This document shows, one piece after another, positions 57,769 to 64,000 of a stretch of 64,000 nucleotides of DNA. Positions within the stretch are counted from its first letter, which is position 1. Each line of letters opens with the position of its first letter. The notes beneath the pieces were generated by a model, which saw only the letters and a program-made list of their open reading frames with translations, made no database searches and was not told the DNA's origin. The DNA is taken from the NCBI RefSeq assembly GCF_021172065.1, contig NZ_CP087880.1:2270583-2334582 (forward strand), in the 5' to 3' direction. A program made the translations under genes and the position numbers. Source of the stretch: Pseudocitrobacter corydidari. GTDB lineage: Bacteria > Pseudomonadota > Gammaproteobacteria > Enterobacterales > Enterobacteriaceae.

Positions 57769-58101
57769 TTAACGGGGAGTATTATTACTGCGAATTTCCT
57801 GCCAGATTAACCCGCAATCTTTCTTCACGGCCTGATCGTTACCGGTTTTTCTCGCCAGAATGCACGCCTGGTAATCGCTTACCCGCACGGTTTCCTGATT
57901 GGCAAACTGCTGGTGCGCCTTCTCCTGCTTCAGCACGTTCAGCACCTGCTGGCAGGCTTCGATTTTTTCCGGCGAGCCTTCTGCGGTGTTGATACAGGCG
58001 CTATAGGCATCTTTTAAACGCGTATCTTCTTTTGGTGCTTCAGACTGAGCGCAGCCCGCCAGCGCCGCGACCAGCGCAGCAATCATCACTGTTTTTTTCA
58101 T
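57769..58101 (-). CDS. chiQ: ChiQ lipoprotein
   Basis: 110 residues from MKKTVMIAALVAALAGCAQS: a lipoprotein signal peptide with lipobox LAGC, lipidated Cys17. The mature part has Cys pairs (YSACINTAEGSPEKIEACQQ and YQACILARKTGNDQAVKKDCG). It corresponds to E. coli ChiQ/YbfN, encoded just after chitoporin; function unknown but linked to chitosugar uptake. The 21-base longer reading lacks a ribosome-binding site. Confidence 0.88.
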   Translation of the reverse strand: MKKTVMIAALVAALAGCAQSEAPKEDTRLKDAYSACINTAEGSPEKIEACQQVLNVLKQEKAHQQFANQETVRVSDYQACILARKTGNDQAVKKDCGLIWQEIRSNNTPR

Positions 58102-58152
58102 GTTATTAGCCTTATACGACACGGCGGGCGCTGCGGCCCGCCTGAATACTTA

Positions 58153-59556
58153 TCAGAAGATGGTGAACGGTGCGATAACCATGAATTTCACGTCGCGCTC
58201 ATCCTGGAAGATGTTGCCGTAACCACCGCTCCAGCTCGGGATATCGGAGTGGTTGTCGTACTGGGTGAAGTGCAGTTTGAACAGCGTACCTTTCGCGCGG
58301 CCTTCCTGTACGGTGTATGCCACGTCAAAGCTGTAAGAAGACTCTTCAATGGTTCTGTTTTTGTCGTAGTACGCGTCCGGGTTGATCTGCCAGGTAGACG
58401 GTTTGGCATCCCAGGCGTAGACGTATGATGCACCTACAGCCCAGCCCGGCAGGTTCCAGTTCTTCAGGTCATACATCGCACCGAAGAACACCGCTTTTTC
58501 GCCGTTGGCGTTGAAGTCGGAACGGTTATCCCACCATACATCCAGGCGACCGTTCGAGGAGGCGTAGGTTGGCGTCATACGCTGCAGGAAGTAGCCCTGC
58601 TGGCCTTCAGCCTTAACCCAGGTCCCTTCCAGACGCAGGTCAACCTGACCCACTTTGTAACCGAAGGTCAGCGCCTGCAACCATGCGGTGCCGTCATAAA
58701 TATCGTTTACGGTGCGGTCATCCACTTTATCGCGGGTACCGTAGAACTGATAGCTGGTAGACAGTGGGCTACCGACGATATCAAATTTGTAGCTGGCTTT
58801 GGCGAAGTACTGATCGACATAGCCTTCCGCCTGACCAAATGCCGCTTCCAGCACCAGATCATTTTTGAAGTCATATTTCATACCGATGGAGTGCAGATAA
58901 TCGACTTTCGTGCGCTTATCGTTCTGGTAGAAATTATCCATTTCGATATGCCATGGGGCCTTGTATTCATTGGTCCACATGTAGGAGAAGCTCAGCGCGC
59001 CAGCATCGCCGTAATCAAAGTTCGCACCCGCTTCTGCACCCTGATAGGTGCCAGGCATAAAGCTCCAGTGCGGCGCTAACAGCGTTTGACCGGTCGGCTG
59101 AATATAACCCCCGCGCGCCCAAACCGGGCCGTACTTAAATTTCGCAGCGGCTTTATAAAGGCTCACACCGCTTTTATCGCCGGAGTAATCTTCCGAGTAG
59201 CCTTTATTTTTAGACGAGAACGCAATTTCGTTCGGGTGACCACTTTCTGAGGATTCTGCCATTTCGATAGCGGTAAACGCCGCAATATCGAGGCCGAACA
59301 TATCAGCGGCATAGCCGGACTGGAAATCAAGGTTGGCGTTCCAGGTGGAGTGAGAAAGGTTGGTTTTATATTTGTCGTTATCGGTCACATCTTTACGGTC
59401 ACGCTCACGCTGCCAGTAATAGATGCCGCCCGTTAACGTGGAGTCATCGACAAAGCCTGCTGCACTCGCCTGGGGAACAACCACCAGGCCCGACATTGCT
59501 GTGACACCGGCAATAGCCAGCGCCAGCGTACTACGTTTGCCACTGAACGTACGCAT
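58153..59556 (-). CDS. chiP: Chitoporin
   Basis: 467 residues (E. coli ChiP/YbfM 468). Signal peptide [23 protein letters not shown] ... ASA, then an OprD-like outer-membrane barrel ([37 protein letters not shown]) ending in the aromatic MVIAPFTIF. It lets chito-oligosaccharides across the outer membrane. It lies upstream of chiQ in one operon, and its leader carries a ChiX pairing site. Regulation by NagC and ChiX is expected from E. coli and Salmonella. Confidence 0.96.
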   Translation of the reverse strand: MRTFSGKRSTLALAIAGVTAMSGLVVVPQASAAGFVDDSTLTGGIYYWQRERDRKDVTDNDKYKTNLSHSTWNANLDFQSGYAADMFGLDIAAFTAIEMAESSESGHPNEIAFSSKNKGYSEDYSGDKSGVSLYKAAAKFKYGPVWARGGYIQPTGQTLLAPHWSFMPGTYQGAEAGANFDYGDAGALSFSYMWTNEYKAPWHIEMDNFYQNDKRTKVDYLHSIGMKYDFKNDLVLEAAFGQAEGYVDQYFAKASYKFDIVGSPLSTSYQFYGTRDKVDDRTVNDIYDGTAWLQALTFGYKVGQVDLRLEGTWVKAEGQQGYFLQRMTPTYASSNGRLDVWWDNRSDFNANGEKAVFFGAMYDLKNWNLPGWAVGASYVYAWDAKPSTWQINPDAYYDKNRTIEESSYSFDVAYTVQEGRAKGTLFKLHFTQYDNHSDIPSWSGGYGNIFQDERDVKFMVIAPFTIF

Positions 59557-59563
59557 ATGTGTA

Positions 59564-59574
59564 TCCTCTTTGAC
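59564..59574 (-). promoter_or_regulatory. ChiX sRNA target in the chiP leader
   Basis: The mRNA reads GUCAAAGAGGA, 7 bases before the chiP ATG and covering the Shine-Dalgarno sequence. It is fully complementary to the seed UCCUCUUUGAC of the sRNA ChiX as I recall it. In E. coli ChiX silences chiP until chitosugars induce a decoy. Confidence 0.8.
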
Positions 59575-59908
59575 TTTTTAAAATGCCGCTGCAAAGCAGA
59601 GGCTAAAAATAAAAAACAGATAAAAAAGTAGCGTGGTGAAAAGCACCTTTTGCTACAGGATTAGATTATTTTTCGCGACGCGAATTATCAATCCTTTTTC
59701 GCAAGCAAAACGCAGGACTATGACAAAGCGCACATATTTCGTTGCGTCTTGTAACAAATGCGATTTATTAACATTAAGCGGCGCAACGCCTTATCTCATC
59801 AGGGGAAAATGTTAATAGCGCAGGTTGCGAGGATGTATCTTGATGAAATGATGCAAACGGGTGATGCCTGCATTAAAAAGATTAATTCGCATCGCGAATA
59901 TGAGAGAT
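59575..59908. promoter_or_regulatory. chiP upstream region with two NagC-like operators
   Basis: Region between chiP and the glnS terminator, no gene. Two palindromes share the NagC style: TTATTTTTCGCGACGCGAAT (59667-59686) and ATTAATTCGCATCGCGAATA (59881-59900), centres about 215 bases apart, which would allow loop formation. Both are inferred from motif shape. Confidence 0.55.
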
Positions 59909-59911
59909 AAA

Positions 59912-59939
59912 AAAAACGCCGCAGATGCGGCGTTTTTCA
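59912..59939 (-). terminator. glnS terminator
   Basis: On the minus strand AAAACGCCGCA-TC-TGCGGCGTTTTTTTT, strong hairpin and T run, shortly after the glnS stop. Confidence 0.92.
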
Positions 59940-59950
59940 CAAACAGACGA

Positions 59951-61615
59951 TTACTCGCCCGCTTTCGCCCAGGTATCACGCAGGCCAACGGTGCGGTTGA
60001 ACACCAGTTTCTCTGCGGTAGCGTAGCGGCTGTCGAGGCAGAAATAACCTTCACGCTCGAACTGATACGCTTTACCGGCAACGGCAGCTTTCAGAGACGG
60101 CTCAGCAAAGCCCTGCTTGATAACCAGCGATTCCGGGTTCATCACCGAAAGGAAGTCTTCCGCTGCGCCTGGGTTCGGCACGCTGAACAGACGATCGTAC
60201 AGGCGGATTTCAACCGGTAGCGCGTGTGCCGCGCTCACCCAGTGAATAACGCCTTTCACTTTACGGCCATCTGCCGGGTCTTTGCTCAGGGTATCGGCAT
60301 CGTAAGTACAGAAGATGGTGGTGATATTGCCTTCTGCATCTTTCTCTACGCGTTCTGCTTTAATCACGTAAGCATTACGCAGACGCACTTCTTTACCCAT
60401 CACCAGACGCTTGTACTGCTTGTTGGCTTCTTCGCGGAAGTCGGCGCGATCGATCCAGATTTCACCGCTAAACGGTACTTCACGGCTGCCCATTTCCGGT
60501 TTGTTCGGATGGTTCGGCATGGTGACCATTTCGCCTTCGCCCTGATAGTTCTCGATAACCAGTTTCACCGGATCGATAACCGCCATTGCGCGCGGGGCGT
60601 TTTCGTTAAGATCTTCGCGAATGCAGGATTCCAGCGACGCCATCTCAATGGTGTTGTCCTGCTTGGTCACGCCGATGCGTTTGCAGAACTCACGGATAGC
60701 GGCGGCGGTGTAGCCACGACGGCGCAGACCGGAAATGGTCGGCATACGCGGGTCATCCCAGCCTTCAACGTGTTTTTCCATCACCAGCTGGTTCAGCTTA
60801 CGCTTGGACATCACGGTGTATTCCAGATTCAGGCGCGAGAATTCGTACTGGCGCGGGTGAACCGGAATAGAGATATTGTCGAGAACCCAGTCATACAGGC
60901 GACGGTTGTCCTGGAATTCCAGGGTACACAGGGAGTGCGTAATGCCTTCCAGCGCATCGCTGATGCAGTGGGTGAAGTCGTACATCGGGTAGATGCACCA
61001 CTTGTTGCCGGTCTGGTGGTGCTCGGCAAATTTAATACGGTACAGCACCGGATCGCGCATCACGATGAACGGCGACGCCATGTCGATTTTCGCGCGCAGG
61101 CAGGCTTTACCTTCTTCGAAGCCACCGGTACGCATTTTTTCGAACAGCGCCAGGTTTTCTTCAACGCTGCGGTCGCGGAACGGGCTGTTTTTGCCCGGCG
61201 CAGTCAGGGTACCGCGGTATTCGCGGATCTCTTCCGGCGACAGTTCGTCAACGTAGGCCAGGCCTTTGTTGATAAGCTCTACCGCGTACTGGTGCAGTTG
61301 ATCAAAATAGTCTGAGGAGTAGTGAATATCACCGGCCCAGTGAAAACCTAACCACTCGACGTCGTGCTTAATCGACTCGACGTATTCGATATCTTCTTTT
61401 ACCGGGTTAGTGTCATCAAAACGCAGGTTGCACAGGCCCTGATAGTCCTGCGCGACGCCAAAGTTCAGGCAGATCGATTTCGCATGGCCGATGTGCAGAT
61501 AACCGTTCGGCTCAGGCGGAAAACGGGTATGGACTGTGGTGTGCTTCCCACTGGCCAGATCTTCATCGATGATCTGACGAATAAAGTTACTCGGGCGGGC
61601 TTCAGCCTCACTCAT
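59951..61615 (-). CDS. glnS: Glutaminyl-tRNA synthetase
   Basis: 554 residues, the E. coli length. Class I synthetase: HIGH motif in [25 protein letters not shown] variant of KMSKS in [15 protein letters not shown], and the C-terminal anticodon-binding beta barrels ([28 protein letters not shown]). Charges tRNA-Gln. Between chiP and nagE, as in E. coli. Confidence 0.98.
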   Translation of the reverse strand: MSEAEARPSNFIRQIIDEDLASGKHTTVHTRFPPEPNGYLHIGHAKSICLNFGVAQDYQGLCNLRFDDTNPVKEDIEYVESIKHDVEWLGFHWAGDIHYSSDYFDQLHQYAVELINKGLAYVDELSPEEIREYRGTLTAPGKNSPFRDRSVEENLALFEKMRTGGFEEGKACLRAKIDMASPFIVMRDPVLYRIKFAEHHQTGNKWCIYPMYDFTHCISDALEGITHSLCTLEFQDNRRLYDWVLDNISIPVHPRQYEFSRLNLEYTVMSKRKLNQLVMEKHVEGWDDPRMPTISGLRRRGYTAAAIREFCKRIGVTKQDNTIEMASLESCIREDLNENAPRAMAVIDPVKLVIENYQGEGEMVTMPNHPNKPEMGSREVPFSGEIWIDRADFREEANKQYKRLVMGKEVRLRNAYVIKAERVEKDAEGNITTIFCTYDADTLSKDPADGRKVKGVIHWVSAAHALPVEIRLYDRLFSVPNPGAAEDFLSVMNPESLVIKQGFAEPSLKAAVAGKAYQFEREGYFCLDSRYATAEKLVFNRTVGLRDTWAKAGE

Positions 61616-61737
61616 CGTGGATTCCTCAAAAGCGTAAATAACGTATAACGGCGTATGATCTTATAAGCCGGACGCCGAGACAACCCTTAACTTACAGAAA
61701 ATGCGTCTTTGAAGAGGAATATGGGGATCATTTGCTG

Positions 61738-61776
61738 CAAAAAAAAGCGGCGGGGGAAAGTCCCCCGCCGCTTAAG
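61738..61776 (-). terminator. nagE terminator
   Basis: On the minus strand AAGCGGCGGGGGA-CTT-TCCCCCGCCGCTTTTTTTT: an unusually long, GC-rich stem followed by an 8-base T run, 23 bases after the nagE stop. Confidence 0.93.
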
Positions 61777-61798
61777 GCAATCGCGAACTCAGGAGCGA

Positions 61799-63820
61799 TT
61801 ATTTACCTTTAATTTCGTACAGCGCTGTTTGCCCCGCAACCACATGACCCTGCGCCTTAATTACCAGGCCGCTGAAGTCGTCGATGTTGCTACACACCAC
61901 CGGGCTAATCATTGAACGTGCATTGGCGTTCAGGTAGTCGAGATCCATTTCCAGAACCGGCTGACCTGCTTTCACTTCTGCACCCTCTTCCACCAGGCGA
62001 GTAAAGCCCTGGCCGTTAAGCGCAACGGTATCGATACCCATGTGAACAACGATTTCCGCGCCTTTCTCGGTTTCCAGGCAGAACGCATGGTTGGTGTTAA
62101 AGATTTTCACGATAGTGCCCGCCGCCGGGGAAACCACGGTTTTATCCGTTGGTTTAACCGCAACGCCGTCACCCACCGCTTTGCTGGCAAAGGCTTCGTC
62201 TGGCACCTCTTCCAGCGCCACCACGTCACCGGTGACCGGGGAAACCAGCTCGGCAATCACGGTGCTGTTATTAGGCACAGCCTGTGGTTTGGCCGCAGGT
62301 GCTGCTGCCGGTGCCGCAGAGGTTTCTGCCGCCGCGACCGGGCCTGTGGTTTTCATCGCGTTGGCGATTTTTTCTGCCACGAAGCCAACGATAATCTGCA
62401 CGCTGGTTTTGTTCAGGCGAATCACACCAGATGCGCCCAGACGTTTCGCCATCGCGTCGTTCACCAGAGAAGAGTCTTTCACGTTCAGACGCAGACGGGT
62501 GATACAGGCATCAATGCCGGTCAGGTTGTCAGAACCGCCAATCGCGGCGATGTACTGACGCGCCAGGCCGGAAACATCCTGCTCTTTGTCGCTGCCTACA
62601 TTGGTGTCCTGACCATCCGCTTCGCTACCGGCAACCGCCAGCTCGCGACCCGGGGTCATCAGGTTGAATTTGGTGATGGTGAAACGGAACACCACGTAGT
62701 AGATAACGAAGAACACCAGGCCCTGCGGGATCAGCATCCACCAGTGTGTCGCCAGCGGGTTACGCGAGGAGAGCACCATATCCACCAGCCCGGCGCTGAA
62801 GCCGAAACCGGCAATCCACTGCATGCTGGCCGCGATGAACACGGAGATACCGGTCAGGAAGGCGTGGATCACGTACAGTACCGGTGCCACGAACATGAAG
62901 GAGAACTCCAGCGGCTCGGTGATCCCGGTGAAGAATGCCGCGAAAGCACCCGCCATCATGATACCCAGCACTTTCGCTTTGTTCTCAGGACGCGCGCAGT
63001 GATAGATAGCCAGCGCTGCACCCGGCAGGCCGAACATCATGATTGGGAAGAAGCCCGCCTGATAACGACCGGTGATACCAACAACCGCTTTACCCGCTTC
63101 GATAGACTGTGCGCCACCGAGGAAGTTAGGAATGTCGTTAATGCCCGCGACGTCAAACCAGAACACGGAGTTCAGCGCGTGGTGCAGGCCAACCGGGATC
63201 AGCAGGCGGTTGAAGAAGGCGTAAACGCCCGCGCCAACGGAACCCAGCTTCTGGATGTGCTCACCGAAGTTCACCAGACCGTCGAAAATTACCGGCCAGA
63301 TGTACATCAGAATAAAGGCGACCACGATCATCACAAACGAGGTCAGAATCGGCACCAGACGGCGACCGCTGAAGAACGACAGCGCCTTCGGCAGCTCAAC
63401 GCTGCTGAAGCGGTTGTAGAGTTCCGCAGAGATAATACCGACCAGAATACCCACGAACTGGTTGCTGATCTTACCGAACGCAGCCGGAACCTGGTCCGCC
63501 GGGATCTTCTGGATCATTGCTACCGCCGCCGGAGAACACAGCGTGGTCAACACGAGGAAGCCCACATAGCCGGTCAGTGCCGCCGCACCGTCTTTATCTT
63601 TTGACATCCCATAAGCCACACCAATGGCAAACAGGACGGACATGTTGTCGATAATGGCCGAGCCAGACTTAATGAAGAACGCGGCAAGGGCGCTATCGCC
63701 ACCCCAGCCAACAGGGTCGATCCAGTAACCAACCCCCATCAAAATTGCCGCTGCAGGCAGCGTGGCGACCGGCACCATCAGTGCGCGACCGACCTTCTGT
63801 AAATAACCTAGAATACTCAC
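61799..63820 (-). CDS. nagE: PTS N-acetylglucosamine transporter, EIICBA
   Basis: 673 residues from a GTG at 63820 (MSILGYLQKVGRALMVPVAT), preceded by AGGGGGA at good spacing; the 33-base longer reading from 63853 is less likely. Order: EIIC (about 1-400, multi-span; GFFPIMMFGLPGAALAIYH, TGITEPLEFSFMFVAPVLY), EIIB (Cys in GIDACITRLRLNV) and EIIA (phospho-His in EIVVHMGIDTVAL). It imports and phosphorylates GlcNAc. The EIIC part and the total length differ from E. coli NagE (648) as I recall it, while the EIIA part is almost identical. It faces a NagC-like operator. Confidence 0.93.
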   Translation of the reverse strand: MSILGYLQKVGRALMVPVATLPAAAILMGVGYWIDPVGWGGDSALAAFFIKSGSAIIDNMSVLFAIGVAYGMSKDKDGAAALTGYVGFLVLTTLCSPAAVAMIQKIPADQVPAAFGKISNQFVGILVGIISAELYNRFSSVELPKALSFFSGRRLVPILTSFVMIVVAFILMYIWPVIFDGLVNFGEHIQKLGSVGAGVYAFFNRLLIPVGLHHALNSVFWFDVAGINDIPNFLGGAQSIEAGKAVVGITGRYQAGFFPIMMFGLPGAALAIYHCARPENKAKVLGIMMAGAFAAFFTGITEPLEFSFMFVAPVLYVIHAFLTGISVFIAASMQWIAGFGFSAGLVDMVLSSRNPLATHWWMLIPQGLVFFVIYYVVFRFTITKFNLMTPGRELAVAGSEADGQDTNVGSDKEQDVSGLARQYIAAIGGSDNLTGIDACITRLRLNVKDSSLVNDAMAKRLGASGVIRLNKTSVQIIVGFVAEKIANAMKTTGPVAAAETSAAPAAAPAAKPQAVPNNSTVIAELVSPVTGDVVALEEVPDEAFASKAVGDGVAVKPTDKTVVSPAAGTIVKIFNTNHAFCLETEKGAEIVVHMGIDTVALNGQGFTRLVEEGAEVKAGQPVLEMDLDYLNANARSMISPVVCSNIDDFSGLVIKAQGHVVAGQTALYEIKGK

Positions 63821-64000
63821 TTTATTCCCCCTATGAGACCCCGTTAGGCTCACGCTTTGCTGTTTTTTTATAGTGTTACAACTGATAAGTACGACGAATT
63901 ATTCATTGACATGTGGAGTGTGTGAAAAATTAATTCGTATCGCAAATTAAACACCCTTTTTTTGTGATTTTTGTCACCAAATATCGCTATACCCCCTCCC
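63821..64000 (-). promoter_or_regulatory. nagE promoter with NagC-like operator and CRP site
   Basis: Positions 63930-63950 hold TTAATTCG-TAT-CGCAAATTAA, a palindrome of NagC operator type. Positions 63963-63978 read TGTGA-TTTTTG-TCACC, close to the CRP consensus. In E. coli the nagE-nagB region is controlled by NagC looping and CRP; the window ends before nagB would be reached. Confidence 0.7.

Noticed and set aside
62042..63604. Plus-strand frame of 520 codons opposite nagE
   Set aside because: Antisense shadow; His/Arg/Gln-rich and without any known domain.
1..64000. CRISPR arrays, tRNA or rRNA genes, insertion sequences, prophage
   Set aside because: I looked for direct repeats with spacers, tRNA-like cloverleaf sequence, transposase motifs and phage genes and saw none; the repeats present are REP/BIME and ERIC.

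Overview
The window is a chromosomal segment from a member of the Enterobacteriaceae. Most genes can be aligned by eye with the Escherichia coli cydA-to-nagE region, in the same relative order but running in the opposite direction (cydA at the left edge, nagE at the right). Protein lengths match the E. coli orthologues closely (SucA 933, SdhA 588, GltA 427, KdpB 682, PhrB 472, GlnS 554, Pgm 546), and REP/BIME and ERIC repeats are present. The accessory content (pcp with DUF969/DUF979, long ybgA, no abrB, no potE, and extra genes at several junctions) makes E. coli itself unlikely. A Citrobacter/Salmonella/Enterobacter-type genome fits better, but the sequence does not let me name a species. 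I saw no tRNA, rRNA, CRISPR array, insertion sequence or prophage.

Layout. 1-6744: the 5' part of cydA (high-affinity quinol oxidase) with an FNR-type control region, then the mannosylglycerate genes mngB and mngA with the divergent regulator mngR. 6746-11853: an accessory insertion holding a large inverse autotransporter (invasin family, with six Ig-like repeats and a C-terminal beta-helix-like domain) and a divergent small outer-membrane barrel protein. 11852-23650: the central TCA block, sdhCDAB-sucABCD on the minus strand with an SdhX-type sRNA in its 3' UTR, and divergent gltA. 23810-29125: an accessory uronide/oligosaccharide cluster (DUF2264 protein, LacY-type symporter, GH88 hydrolase) with a divergent AraC regulator. 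29194-29473: a frameshifted orphan colicin-type immunity gene.

29532-35953: nei, then an operon-like run that appears dedicated to pyroglutamate (pcp, DUF979 and DUF969 membrane proteins, pxpA, pxpC, pxpB) and ybgI; an ERIC element sits inside it. 36233-40414: dtpD peptide transporter, phrB photolyase, a two-domain ybgA and ybfA. 40720-48493: the complete kdpFABCDE potassium uptake and sensing operon. 48759-50921: speF, without the usual potE partner. 50980-55989: pgm, seqA, ybfF, ybfE, fldA, uof and fur. 56043-57715: an accessory LysR/HAD gene pair. 57769-64000: chiQ, chiP, glnS and nagE with several NagC-like operators.

Functional links. The TCA block supplies respiration that ends at oxidases such as CydAB. 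chiP, chiQ and nagE form a chitosugar/GlcNAc uptake set under probable NagC and ChiX control. pcp, the DUF969/979 proteins and PxpABC plausibly release, import and hydrolyse pyroglutamate. Fur, FldA and Uof form the iron/flavodoxin node. The least familiar parts are the inverse autotransporter with the beta-helix tip, the GH88/DUF2264 cluster, and the poly-C-interrupted immunity gene.
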